64,000 nucleotides of DNA from Streptomyces longhuiensis (GTDB taxonomy: Bacteria > Actinomycetota > Actinomycetes > Streptomycetales > Streptomycetaceae): NCBI RefSeq assembly GCF_020616555.1, contig NZ_CP085173.1, positions 7,828,001 through 7,892,000 of the forward strand, written 5' to 3'. The notes beneath the pieces are model-generated. The model searched no databases. It had not been told where the DNA came from and was given only the letters and a program-made list of their open reading frames with translations. The position numbers and the translations under genes were made by a program. Below are positions 43,782 to 52,707 of the stretch, in pieces. How positions within the stretch are numbered: position 1 is the first letter of the stretch; each line of letters begins with the position of its first letter.

Positions 43782-45121
43782 CCATGGGTACCCGTACCAA
43801 GCAGGTCCGCAGACTTCGGCTGGCGTCGGCCCTGTCCGGCGTCGTGCTCGCGGGCATCGCAGTCACCCCCGCGTACGCGGAGACCGTGCGTGAGCGGCAG
43901 TGGTACCTGGATGCCATGCGCGCGGAGCAGATGTGGAAGACCAGCACCGGCAAGGGCGTCACTGTTGCTGTCGTCGATACCGGAGTCGACGCGGATCTCG
44001 CCGATCTGCGCGGGCAGATCCTGCCGGGCAAGGACTATTCCCGTCATCCCGGCGACGAGCACTCGGACTACGACGGTCACGGCACGAGCATGGGAGTCCT
44101 GATCGCCGGTACCGGAGCAAGGGGGAGTACGACGGGCTCGTACGGCCTGGCTCCAGGGGCGAAGATCCTCCCGATCCGGGTCCCGGACTTCATCGAGAAC
44201 GCCCGCAAGGACGGCAATCAGGACAGTTATCCCACCTACATGTCCAAGGCCATCCGCTACGCGGCCGACTCGGACGCTCAGGTCATCAATATCTCCCAGG
44301 CCAGCACCTGGAATTCGTCGGAGCTGGACAAGGCCGTCGCCTACGCGCTGTCCAAGAACAAGCTCATCTTCGCGGGCGTGGGCAACCTCGGAACGGGGAC
44401 CAATCCGCTGCAGTACCCGGCCGCGACGCCGGGTGTGGTGGGTGTCGGCGCGATCGGCAAGGACATGAAGAAGACGAAGGAATCCCAGCAGGGACCGCAA
44501 GTCGATCTGGTTGCCCCCGGGGCAGACATGATCGCTGCCTGCACCGGAAAGACCGGGCTGTGTGAGTCCCACGGCACCAGTGACGCCACCGCCCTCGCCT
44601 CGGCCTCTGCTGCGCTGGTCTGGTCGCAGCATCCGGACTGGACGAACAACCAGGTCCTGCGGGTCCTGCTGAACACCGCGAGCGGCCCGGTCAGCGGCAA
44701 GGAGCGCACCGACTCCATCGGATACGGCGCCGTGCGTCCCCGGATCGCTCTCACCGACCCCGGGAACCCGGGCCCGGCCGATGAGTACCCGCTGCCGGAC
44801 TATAAGCCGGGAGGCTCAGCAGCGGCGCAGGGAGGTGCCAGCGCCAAGCCGTCCACGGGCGCGTCGGCGTCACCTGCGGCGGCTTCCGGTGACGAATCGA
44901 GGGCCCTGCCGTGGATCTTGGCGGGCGTGGGTGCGCTCGTACTGATGGGCGCTGGCGGTGGGGCGCTCGCCGTGCGTAACGACAGGCGCCGCGCGGCCCT
45001 AACCGCATCTGTGCCGCCGACGCCGCAGCACGGATGGGCGCAGCCGCCTCACCCAGGCCCGCAGCCGGGACAGGGGCAGCCGTGGCCGTATCAGGACACC
45101 AACCACACGGGTAGGCCGTGA
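43778..45121 (+). CDS. Type VII secretion-associated serine protease mycosin
   Basis: A 447-residue subtilisin-family (S8) membrane-anchored protease. A signal peptide (LSGVVLAGIAVTPAYA) is followed by the catalytic domain with Asp67 (VVDTGVD), His101 (DGHGTSM) and Ser268 (HGTSDATALAS), so the triad is intact. A Pro/Ala/Ser-rich linker leads to a C-terminal transmembrane helix (LPWILAGVGALVLMGAGGGA) and a basic cytoplasmic tail, the standard MycP architecture. Mycosins stabilise the ESX channel and process substrates. No EccB, EccC, EccD or EccE gene occurs in the window, so the channel must be encoded elsewhere. The start overlaps the upstream substrate gene (ATGA). Confidence 0.95.
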   Translation: MTMGTRTKQVRRLRLASALSGVVLAGIAVTPAYAETVRERQWYLDAMRAEQMWKTSTGKGVTVAVVDTGVDADLADLRGQILPGKDYSRHPGDEHSDYDGHGTSMGVLIAGTGARGSTTGSYGLAPGAKILPIRVPDFIENARKDGNQDSYPTYMSKAIRYAADSDAQVINISQASTWNSSELDKAVAYALSKNKLIFAGVGNLGTGTNPLQYPAATPGVVGVGAIGKDMKKTKESQQGPQVDLVAPGADMIAACTGKTGLCESHGTSDATALASASAALVWSQHPDWTNNQVLRVLLNTASGPVSGKERTDSIGYGAVRPRIALTDPGNPGPADEYPLPDYKPGGSAAAQGGASAKPSTGASASPAAASGDESRALPWILAGVGALVLMGAGGGALAVRNDRRRAALTASVPPTPQHGWAQPPHPGPQPGQGQPWPYQDTNHTGRP

Positions 45122-45151
45122 CATGACGTGGATCGAGTGGGGGCGGGTTTC

Positions 45152-45580
45152 GTGACGGACTCGAACGGGGAACAGCACACGCCGGACGGTGCGGTCGGTA
45201 TGCGGCTGAACCAGACTCCCGCCGGTGAAGGGCCCGCCCGCGGCGGACAGCCGGATCTCGCGTCGAGTCCGGCGCAGAAGAAGGCGGCCGCACGGGCTAT
45301 CGAGGACCACATCCAGCCCGAGACCAAGGAGGCGGGCGATGCGGCCGACGAAGAGACGCAAGGCGTCGTGAAGGCCTTCGGGCCGAAGGACGGGCATGGG
45401 TGGCTCACGTCCAACGCGATGAGCAAGGCCCACAAGGCGTGGGGGGACCAGGTGCAGCACCTCATGAGCCGGCTGTCCTCCGAGAAGACGGCATTGCGCG
45501 GCAGCAACACCACGTTGACCGGAACGGATGTCGGGGTCGGGTCCGGGGTGCGCTCCTCGTCTTCTCTCGACACGTTCTGA
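45152..45580 (+). CDS. Small helical protein of the type VII cassette
   Basis: A 142-residue hydrophilic protein with no signal peptide. It has two predicted helical segments (SPAQKKAAARAIEDHIQPET and HKAWGDQVQHLMSRLSSEKT) and a Ser/Gly-rich end. A WGDQ turn sits between helices, a loose WXG likeness. The GTG at 45152 follows GGGGGCGGG; an upstream GTG at 45128 is also open. It lies 30 bases after the mycosin gene and is probably a secreted substrate or partner of the next gene product. Function unknown. Confidence 0.65.
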   Translation: MTDSNGEQHTPDGAVGMRLNQTPAGEGPARGGQPDLASSPAQKKAAARAIEDHIQPETKEAGDAADEETQGVVKAFGPKDGHGWLTSNAMSKAHKAWGDQVQHLMSRLSSEKTALRGSNTTLTGTDVGVGSGVRSSSSLDTF

Positions 45581-45630
45581 TCCCAGCCGTTCCGGCGGAC
45601 AACGCCGCTGCATCATCCAACGGGGAACCC

Positions 45631-46944
45631 ATGCCGACGTACCACGAGATCATGACGACCGACCTGTCCACGCTCACCACGGCCGCCGACCAGTGGGAGC
45701 GCATGGCGACTAAGAGGTTCCATGACCTGGAGAGCGCGTACCGCCGTGACGTGCACGGCATTTCCATGGGCAACACTTGGACGGGGCTCAGCGCGCAGGC
45801 AGCCAACGGGCGCTTCGACGTCACCCTCAAGGAGTTCCAGAAAGCTCAGACGGAGGCGAAGGCCGTCGCCTCTCTGCTCCGCGACGCACACACCGGGTTC
45901 ACGAGCCTGCGCAAGCAACTCGAATCGGTTCGCGACGACGCCATCAAGGCAGGGATGAAGGTCTCCGACCAAGGGGTGGTGTCCTTCGACACGACGGACC
46001 TGACCGACGCTGAGCGCAGCGCGATGGTCCACGACCCTGACTACCAGAGCAGCATCCACAAAGCTGTCAGCGCCTGGCAGTTGGTCATTGACCAGTGCGT
46101 GAAGGACGCGGACGCGGCCGACAAGGACGTCCAGACCGCCCTGCAGTCGGTGGTGGTGGACGGCGACCCCCTTGACGGCACCGCCAACGGTTTCAACGGC
46201 CAGGCCCACGGCGACATCGACCAGTACCTCGGCAAGAAGAAGGATCCCCACACCAAGACTGACGGGTGGCCGCACATGGGGTTCACGGTCACCGGCCCCA
46301 AGTACGGCAAGGAAGGCTCACTCAAGGCGTACATCGACGCCTTCCACGAGACCGCCAAGGGCACGCTGACACAGGGAGACCTGACGCTCTCAGGGATCGC
46401 TGACATCTACGGCGGCGGTCGGGCCACCGCGAACTACGGATTCAACAACAAGGGCATCGTCGGCAAGGCCGAGGTATCCGCGGGAGTACGCGGATTGACC
46501 GAAGGCCGCGCCGAGTACGGCCCCTGGGTCGGCGGGTATGCACGGGGCGAGGGCTTCGTGGGTGCTGAAGCGGGCGTCAACGCCAAGGCCACCAAAGACG
46601 AGCTCACTGTTGGCGCGAAGGCATTCGCAGGGGGCAAGGTAACCGGAGCCGGGGGCTTCGAGGTCGCCGGGATCGGCATCGGCGGGACCGCCGAGGGCTG
46701 GGCCGGTCCCGGTGCCGAAGCGTGGTGGGGTTACAAGAAAGACGACAACGGCGAGTTCCATCTTGGGGGCAAGGCCGGCGCCTCCCCCATACTCGGCGGG
46801 GCGGTTGGGCTTGAGATCACGGTCGATCCGCACAAGTTCAGTGAATCCGCTGGCGATCTCGCCGATGCGGTGGGCGACGGAGCAGAGGCCATCGGCGACG
46901 GGGCCAGTTCCCTCAAGGACACCGTCACCGGCTGGATTGACTGA
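45631..46944 (+). CDS. Probable type VII secreted protein with Gly-rich C-terminal domain
   Basis: A 437-residue protein. Residues 1-200 are helical and WXG/LXG-like (LTTAADQWERMATKRFHDLE, GNTWTGLSAQAANGRFDVTL, then a long helix to about 190). Residues 270-410 are a Gly/Ala-rich repetitive stretch (NYGFNNKGIVGKAEVSAGVR, GAEAGVNAKATKDELTVGAK, IGIGGTAEGWAGPGAEAWWG) with alternating hydrophobic positions, as in beta-structured or membrane-associating toxin domains. The ATG at 45631 follows GGGGAA. It is followed by a putative chaperone gene. It may be an effector; no catalytic motif is visible, so the toxic activity, if any, is unknown. Confidence 0.7.
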   Translation: MPTYHEIMTTDLSTLTTAADQWERMATKRFHDLESAYRRDVHGISMGNTWTGLSAQAANGRFDVTLKEFQKAQTEAKAVASLLRDAHTGFTSLRKQLESVRDDAIKAGMKVSDQGVVSFDTTDLTDAERSAMVHDPDYQSSIHKAVSAWQLVIDQCVKDADAADKDVQTALQSVVVDGDPLDGTANGFNGQAHGDIDQYLGKKKDPHTKTDGWPHMGFTVTGPKYGKEGSLKAYIDAFHETAKGTLTQGDLTLSGIADIYGGGRATANYGFNNKGIVGKAEVSAGVRGLTEGRAEYGPWVGGYARGEGFVGAEAGVNAKATKDELTVGAKAFAGGKVTGAGGFEVAGIGIGGTAEGWAGPGAEAWWGYKKDDNGEFHLGGKAGASPILGGAVGLEITVDPHKFSESAGDLADAVGDGAEAIGDGASSLKDTVTGWID

Positions 46945-46972
46945 TCCATCCCTTTAGGAAGGAGGGCAGGAG

Positions 46973-47470
46973 ATGCCCACACCCTTGCCAATCCCGATCG
47001 ACTTCCGATTGCCGGAGGGCTGGCTTCCCGCCCGCCCGGAGACGGCCGAGGCCGAGGAGGTGGCTTTTGCGGCGGTGCATCCGCAGCCGGATGCCGGATT
47101 CGCCGCGAACATCACCGTCGCCGGCGAGGTGCTTCCCGAGGCATCGACGCTGGCGGACATCGCGGACGAGTCGGTCGAGCGCCTGCGCGAGGTTATCGAG
47201 CCGGTGATTGTGGAACACCGCCGCGAGGTGGGACCCGCCGACGCCCCCGCCCTGACTCAGCGGCTGGCGTTCTCCACCACCGTCAACGGCACACATCACG
47301 ACCTCGTCCAGACACAGGCGTACCTGTCTCTGCCCGACATCGAGAATCCAGCCAACCGCGTAGTGATCCGGCTGGTACTGACCGCCACCGCGGCTCAGCA
47401 CGACGAGGTTCTGGGGGAATTCCAGGACTTCATCCGCACAATTCACTCCGACACGGGGACGCGAGCATAG
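46973..47470 (+). CDS. DUF1795/DcrB-like protein, putative secretion chaperone
   Basis: A 165-residue cytoplasmic alpha/beta protein. The pattern DFRLPEGWLPARP at the start, a central strand-helix region, and the ending LVLTATAAQHDEVLGEFQDF match the DUF1795/DcrB/LpqN-like fold. In type VI secretion, DUF1795 proteins (EagR) are chaperones that shield effector transmembrane regions. Here the gene directly follows a probable type VII effector, so an equivalent role is plausible (inference). The ATG follows AGGAAGGAGGGC. A 3' fragment of a second copy lies at 47965-48059. Confidence 0.7.
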   Translation: MPTPLPIPIDFRLPEGWLPARPETAEAEEVAFAAVHPQPDAGFAANITVAGEVLPEASTLADIADESVERLREVIEPVIVEHRREVGPADAPALTQRLAFSTTVNGTHHDLVQTQAYLSLPDIENPANRVVIRLVLTATAAQHDEVLGEFQDFIRTIHSDTGTRA

Positions 47471-47472
47471 CC

Positions 47473-47934
47473 ATGGGCCTTTTGAGTAAATGGACCGGCA
47501 CAAGGATCCCCGATGGCCTTGTCACCCCGAAGCCTGAGGCAGACCTGCGCGACGCGCTGCTTGCACTGAACAGCCCGGACGTGCCCTACAACGTGCGTGA
47601 AGGGCAGCAGGGAGAAAAGGCGGACCTGGTGGCGGAGTGCCACATCAAGAGGGTTGGTGTGAGGCTGAAGACCAGCATGCGCCTGGTCCCAGAGAAGCAT
47701 GAGGTTCGCGTGATCCACGAGCGGTGGGAGAACCGTTCCGCAGGTAACGCCAACGGGCAGTACGGACGCGGCCACGCGCCTGCGGTGTACCCGCAGCGAG
47801 AGACCGTGACGGGACCCGACGGCCGTAAACAACGGGTAGAGGTGTTCCGTTTCGACACCCGAGAGATGACAAACCCCCTGGAGGGCACGGTGCTGCGCGC
47901 CGGGTGGACCTGGCGGGGGGTGTTCAGGCTCTGA
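47473..47934 (+). CDS. Unknown protein, paralogue A
   Basis: A 153-residue basic protein without signal peptide or known motif. Conserved between this protein and the one at 48060-48575 are RTGTRxPD/GTRIPDG near the start, ALNSP/ALNGP, KADLVAEcHI/KADVVAEWHM, a run of basic beta-like segments, GPDGRKQRVEVFRFDT/GPDGRRQRVDEFRFDS and the end AGWTWRG. It begins two bases after the DUF1795 gene and so is translationally linked to it. It may be an immunity or accessory factor; nothing in the sequence proves this. Confidence 0.6.
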   Translation: MGLLSKWTGTRIPDGLVTPKPEADLRDALLALNSPDVPYNVREGQQGEKADLVAECHIKRVGVRLKTSMRLVPEKHEVRVIHERWENRSAGNANGQYGRGHAPAVYPQRETVTGPDGRKQRVEVFRFDTREMTNPLEGTVLRAGWTWRGVFRL

Positions 47935-47964
47935 CGATGGGGGAACCGCCCGCGGACAGCGGCG

Positions 47965-48059
47965 CTGACATCCACCACAGAACAGCACCACGAAGTCCTC
48001 GAAGACTTCGAGAACTTCGTTCGCACCGCGCACCCGAGCGCGCAGGAGGAGAACCAGCA
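47965..48059 (+). pseudogene. C-terminal remnant of a duplicated DUF1795 gene
   Basis: The frame reads LTSTTEQHHEVLEDFENF followed by VRTAHPS. This aligns with LTATAAQHDEVLGEFQDF and IRTIHSD at the end of the DUF1795 protein encoded at 46973-47470. Only about 30 codons remain, placed directly before the second paralogue exactly as the intact gene precedes the first. It shows that a two-gene unit was duplicated and then deleted internally. Confidence 0.8.
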
Positions 48060-48575
48060 GTGGGCCGCTTCCAGGATTGGCGGACGGGAACCAGATACCC
48101 GGACGAGGGTGTCGAGCCGTTGGCGCGCTCCCACGTAGAGGCAGCCATGTTCGCGCTCAACGGCCCGAACAAGCCCTACCGCGTGCGCACCGCGCTCGCG
48201 GAGGAGAAGGCCGACGTGGTGGCGGAGTGGCACATGCTCGAGCCGGCCTGGGGCAGCGGGATGGCACGCCGACAGGTCGAGCGGACATTCAAGTTCCGCA
48301 TGCGTCTGGACGGGGCGACCCACGAGGTACGGGTCTGCGCCGACGTGCGGGAAGAGACCCGGGCCGGTGACCCACCCCAGCGTGTCGTAGCGCGCATGAA
48401 AGGCAAAGGACCGCGAACCCGTGTGAAGTCCTGGAGGGGGCACTACGAGAAGGGCCCTGACGGCCGTCGCCAGCGCGTTGACGAATTCAGATTCGACTCG
48501 AACGACCTGCGCGACCCGCTGCAGAAAGTCGTGCTTACGGCTGGCTGGACGTGGCGAGGAACGCACAAACCGTGA
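48060..48575 (+). CDS. Unknown protein, paralogue B
   Basis: A 171-residue basic protein homologous over its length to the protein at 47473-47934 (see shared motifs ALNGP, EEKADVVAEWHM, GPDGRRQRVDEFRFDS and AGWTWRG). It has a roughly 20-residue insertion in the middle. The GTG at 48060 follows a GGAGGAG site lying within the DUF1795 remnant. No transmembrane segment or catalytic motif is visible. Function unknown; a duplicated immunity-like gene is one possibility. Confidence 0.6.
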   Translation: MGRFQDWRTGTRYPDEGVEPLARSHVEAAMFALNGPNKPYRVRTALAEEKADVVAEWHMLEPAWGSGMARRQVERTFKFRMRLDGATHEVRVCADVREETRAGDPPQRVVARMKGKGPRTRVKSWRGHYEKGPDGRRQRVDEFRFDSNDLRDPLQKVVLTAGWTWRGTHKP

Positions 48576-48678
48576 CTGTCCCGCACGACGTCCAGCAGAG
48601 CCTGGTTCTCCGTCAACACTGATCGCTGATCGTCGTCCGCTCGTAAGATGCCACTGTCGATGACTTGGAGGAGCCTGC

Positions 48679-48981
48679 ATGCCCAGGACCACGCAGCTGC
48701 GCACCTACACGGTCAAGGAGGGCCTCCTCGATGAGTGGGTGGCGCGGTGGAGGGAAGAAATCTTGCCGCTACGCCTGGAGTTGGGCTTTGAGATCGGTGG
48801 AGCCTGGGTTGACCGGGAGCGGAATCAGTTCGTGTGGCTGATTGCCTACGAAGGTCCCGAGTCGTTCGCCGAGCGCAACGCCCTCTACTGGGCCTCGCCG
48901 AAGCGGAAGGCAATGGACCTTGACCCGGATGACTATCTGGTGTCCACCGATGACCGGATGGTCGAGCCCATGCAACTCTGA
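48679..48981 (+). CDS. Small NIPSNAP/ABM-like protein
   Basis: A 100-residue protein with a dimeric alpha/beta-barrel (ferredoxin-like) look: QLRTYTVKEGLLDEWVARWR, a central strand (FVWLIAYEG) and a C-terminal helix (FAERNALYWASPKRKAM). The RTYTVKEG start is typical of NIPSNAP family members. The ATG follows TTGGAGGAG. It converges on the WD40 gene with no gap (ends at 48981, the other at 48982). Role unknown. Confidence 0.7.
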   Translation: MPRTTQLRTYTVKEGLLDEWVARWREEILPLRLELGFEIGGAWVDRERNQFVWLIAYEGPESFAERNALYWASPKRKAMDLDPDDYLVSTDDRMVEPMQL

Positions 48982-51900
48982 TCACGGGGCGGCAGGGAGC
49001 ATGTGCTGACGCCGCTCGTCGTCGTTGAGGATGCGGAAGACTCGGCCGCGGGCAGTCGCTTCCAAGTGGTCGAAATCGGGGGAGACGAGCCAGATCCGCG
49101 CAGTGCCGTCGAAGGAGGCGGTGAGCAGCTGCGTGCCGTCGGGGGACCAGGCGACGGAGGACACCTTGTCCTGATGGACACCCACGATGGCGACCTCCTC
49201 GAAAGTGGCCGCGGACCAGATGCGTACGGTGCGGTCGTCCGAGGCGGTGGCGATGCGACGACCGTCGGGGGACCACGCGATACCGCGCACACGGCCCTCG
49301 TGTCCTTTGAGGATATCGATGCGCCGGCCGGTGGTCACGTCCCACACTGCGGCCGTCCAATCTCCGGATGCCGTGGCCACGCGGGTTTCGTCGGGGGACC
49401 AGGTGACGTCGTCGACGTAGTTGTCGTGGCCGCGCAGGACGGTGAGTTGACGGCTCTCTGTGATGTCCCACAGGCGGCAGGTGCGGTCGTCGGAGGCGCT
49501 GGCGAGCAGGCGTCCGCTGGGGGACCAGGCGATGCGGCTGATCCAGTCCTGGTGTCCGGTCAGGCTGGCGATCGGGGCAAGTGCCCTGCCGTTTGCGGGG
49601 GTTGACCAGATGGCCACCGTGCCGTCGTGGTCACCGGTGGCGATGCGAGTGCCGTCCGGGGCCCAAGCCATGCACTCCACCACGGAGCCTTGGTGCACGA
49701 GGTCGGTGGTGCGATCGGCATGGAGGACTCGGAGAGTTCCGTCGTTGCTACTGAGGGCCAGGCGGTCGTCGAATGGCGACCAGGCCGTACTCCAGACACG
49801 GTCCCTTTGCTCGGCTGCCAGCTCGGTGGCTGTGCCGGTGGCGGCGTTCCAGACGCGTACGGTCCGGTCGTCGGAGGCGGTGGCGATGCGGGTGCCTTCG
49901 CGGGACCAAGCAGCCTGGTTCACGGGGCCGCGGTGTCCGTCGAGGAGCCGGTGTTCGGCTCCGTGGGGGCGCAGGTCCCAGACGCGTGCTGTGGAGTCGG
50001 TGGAGCTGGTGGCGAGCTGGTCTCCGGCCGGTGACCAGGACACGCCCCAGGTGGTGTCTGTGTGCCCGCGTAGGATCGCGATGACCTTGGCGTCCTGCGC
50101 GTCGACGATGCGTATGGTGCGGTCGGATGAGGCCGAGGCGATGTACCGGCCGTCGGGGGAGAAAGCGACGTTCCATACGTAGTCTGTGTGGCCGCGGAGC
50201 AGGAGCTGTAGGGCGCCAGTGCCGGCGTCGAAGACGCGCACGGTGTGATCTCCGGAGCCGGTGGCGATGCGCCGGCCATCGGGGGACCAGGCGATGCCTT
50301 CGACGAAATCGGAGTGGCCGGTCAGCGTCTCCGCGACCGATGCGGTGGCCAGGTCCCACACGCGGGCGGTCTGGTCATGGGAGGCGGTGGCCAGCCGCGT
50401 GCTGTTGGGAGACCAGGCTACGCCCCACACGTCGTCGGTGTGACCGTGCAGTTCGTGGACAAGGGCGCCGTTGGCCGCGTCCCACACGCGCACTGTGCGG
50501 TCGCGGCAGGTGCCCGCGATCCAGCGCCCGTTGGGAGACCAAGCGACTTGGCGGCCGATGTCGCGAGCGCCAGTCAGCAGCTGTAGCGGCTCTCCGGTGA
50601 TGGTGTCCCAAAGCCGTACGACGTGGTCGCGGCCGATCGTGGCAACCTGCGCGGAGTCCGGTGACCAGGCCACGCCTTCGACCATGACGCCGCCCTCGGT
50701 AGGTAGAACCCTCATGCATCGACCCGAGTCGGCGTCGAAGAGACGCGCAGTGCCATCACGTGACGCTGTGGCCAGCATGCGGGCGTCCGGCGACCAGGCG
50801 ACATGCCGGACGGTGTCGGTGTGCACGGCGAGTTGGTTACGTAGATGGCTGAATGCCAGCGCGGTCATCAGTGCCCGCCGGGCTGTCGGCGTGGATGCAC
50901 ATTCCGCCACCGCTGTCAGGGTCAACAACAATGCCTGCTCGGGGTGTTGCTCCACGGTGTCGAGCGCACGCTGCCCGACGCTCTCTGAGACACGCTCCAG
51001 GAACGTGCGATCGCGCCGCTGCGAAGACTCCACCAGTGACTGCGCGGCGGGGGAGACCTGGCCACCCTCTTCTAGGGCGCGCAGCCAGCCCTGCGCGCGG
51101 GCGAGTCGCTCGCCGGTCAGGAGGTAGTCGTTGCTGCGACCGGATCGCTCCCAGTCCTCAGCCCAGCGTTCCAGTTCCGCACGCTGTCGCAATTGATCGG
51201 TTCGGGCTTCGACCTCCTGTCGTAATGGCGCCCACTGACGGAAGAGCGCCTCGTGGGCCACCTGGGCGAACGGCGACTCACCGGTGTCCGCGTCGGAGAC
51301 CAGGAGGCGGGCATCAATGAAGGCGTCCACGACGTGCCGCTCCTGCGCCATCAGTTCGTCCAGCGGGACGCGGCGGCGGGCTACCTCCTGTCCCTGGACG
51401 GTGACGAACTTCAGCAGCGCTCCCAGGATGTCATCGATGCCGATGTTCGCGGAGCCGAGCTCGGCCACGGTGCAGTCAGCCTGACGGGCGAGGGCGCCGG
51501 CCACACCGCCGTGGCGGAGGTACAGCTCCTCGGTGACCGTCTCGCCCGGCCCGGAGGCGAAGTACAGCTCCTGGAGCAGGTAGGCGAGCAGCGGCAGCGC
51601 GTCATTGGTTCCGACCTCGTTGGCGATGGCATCGACGACGCCGGGGGCGAACGCGAGGTCCATCAGCGCGCCCGGCTGCTCCACCGCCTGGGCAAGCTGG
51701 CTGCGGCTGAGCGCGCCGATGGTGATCGGATGCTCGAAGAGTCCGGCGTGACGGCCGGCGAGCAGCTGGCCTAGGAAGTCCACGCGTAACGTCACCAGGA
51801 CCCGCACCCGTGCATCGTGCGTGACGCAGGCCCGCAGCGCGTCGAGGAACTCCTCGCGCTCGCGCTGCCCGGCGAGCGTAACGACCTCCTCGAACTGGTC

Positions 51901-52536
51901 AACGACGAGGAGAACTTGGCGGAATCTGCCGCCTCGTAGTCGCGCCAACTCGGCGAGCAGCGCGCCGGGCTCGCTGCGCAGGCGGCGCAGGATGGCACTG
52001 ATCGGTTCGTGGTCCGTGCGGGTGGAGGCGAGTGCGGAAGCCAGGGCACCCATGGGATTCGGGCCGGGCGAGAAGGCCGGGAGCACCGACCAGCGACGGG
52101 TGCGCAGCCGAGGCATCACACCCGCCCGCACCAGAGACGACTTCCCGCTGCCAGAGGCGCCCGCGAGTACGACGAACCTGTCGGTGGGCCGCTCATGGGC
52201 CTCGTGCAGACGCCGTGTCAGGTCCTCGGACTGGTCGCGTCGGCCGAAGAAGACCGGGGCCTCGTCCTCGGTGAAGGCGTCCAGGCCGGGGTAGGGAGCG
52301 CGATCACGTGGCCAAGAGGTCGGTGGCGGTGCCGGGTTCTCCAGGCGGTACACCACAACCTGGACGATCACCATCGTGACGATCAACAGACCGATCGCGG
52401 GGATGGCAACGCGCTGCAACGTGTGCAACATCCACGGTGCGTCATCCTCGTTGGTCGCGTAGTTCGTGACGATCCCCAGCAGACTGGCGACGAGCACCAG
52501 CATGACCTGCAGCAGCAACTGCATCCGGTTTCTCAT
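48982..52536 (-). CDS. Membrane-anchored nSTAND ATPase with 14 WD40 repeats
   Basis: An 1184-residue protein. Two N-terminal transmembrane helices (LLLQVMLVLVASLLGIVTNY and IPAIGLLIVTMVIVQVVVY) are followed by an nSTAND1-type P-loop ATPase domain (YPGLDAFTEDEAPVFFGR; Walker A GASGSGKSS with K132; Walker B-like LLVVDQFEEV). A helical arm follows (about 420-580). From about 600 to the end are 14 WD40 repeats of the form VAWSPDGRRIATASDDRTVR, enough for two seven-bladed propellers. STAND proteins act as ligand-triggered switches, including in bacterial antiphage defence and signalling. No separate effector domain is seen. Codon 250 is TTA (51787-51789). Confidence 0.9.
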   Translation of the reverse strand: MRNRMQLLLQVMLVLVASLLGIVTNYATNEDDAPWMLHTLQRVAIPAIGLLIVTMVIVQVVVYRLENPAPPPTSWPRDRAPYPGLDAFTEDEAPVFFGRRDQSEDLTRRLHEAHERPTDRFVVLAGASGSGKSSLVRAGVMPRLRTRRWSVLPAFSPGPNPMGALASALASTRTDHEPISAILRRLRSEPGALLAELARLRGGRFRQVLLVVDQFEEVVTLAGQREREEFLDALRACVTHDARVRVLVTLRVDFLGQLLAGRHAGLFEHPITIGALSRSQLAQAVEQPGALMDLAFAPGVVDAIANEVGTNDALPLLAYLLQELYFASGPGETVTEELYLRHGGVAGALARQADCTVAELGSANIGIDDILGALLKFVTVQGQEVARRRVPLDELMAQERHVVDAFIDARLLVSDADTGESPFAQVAHEALFRQWAPLRQEVEARTDQLRQRAELERWAEDWERSGRSNDYLLTGERLARAQGWLRALEEGGQVSPAAQSLVESSQRRDRTFLERVSESVGQRALDTVEQHPEQALLLTLTAVAECASTPTARRALMTALAFSHLRNQLAVHTDTVRHVAWSPDARMLATASRDGTARLFDADSGRCMRVLPTEGGVMVEGVAWSPDSAQVATIGRDHVVRLWDTITGEPLQLLTGARDIGRQVAWSPNGRWIAGTCRDRTVRVWDAANGALVHELHGHTDDVWGVAWSPNSTRLATASHDQTARVWDLATASVAETLTGHSDFVEGIAWSPDGRRIATGSGDHTVRVFDAGTGALQLLLRGHTDYVWNVAFSPDGRYIASASSDRTIRIVDAQDAKVIAILRGHTDTTWGVSWSPAGDQLATSSTDSTARVWDLRPHGAEHRLLDGHRGPVNQAAWSREGTRIATASDDRTVRVWNAATGTATELAAEQRDRVWSTAWSPFDDRLALSSNDGTLRVLHADRTTDLVHQGSVVECMAWAPDGTRIATGDHDGTVAIWSTPANGRALAPIASLTGHQDWISRIAWSPSGRLLASASDDRTCRLWDITESRQLTVLRGHDNYVDDVTWSPDETRVATASGDWTAAVWDVTTGRRIDILKGHEGRVRGIAWSPDGRRIATASDDRTVRIWSAATFEEVAIVGVHQDKVSSVAWSPDGTQLLTASFDGTARIWLVSPDFDHLEATARGRVFRILNDDERRQHMLPAAP

Positions 52537-52707
52537 GCAACACCGGCATGCTGGTCACTACGCCGTCGTCGCACTTCCCGCCCCCACTCAGCCGTCACCA
52601 CGTCCCGGCTTCGATGTCCGAGGCCCGTAGAACATCATCTGCGGTCAGGCAGACAATCTCAACAGCCCTTGAAGGAACCGGACACGCGCGGGTTCCAGAT
52701 GCTGTTA

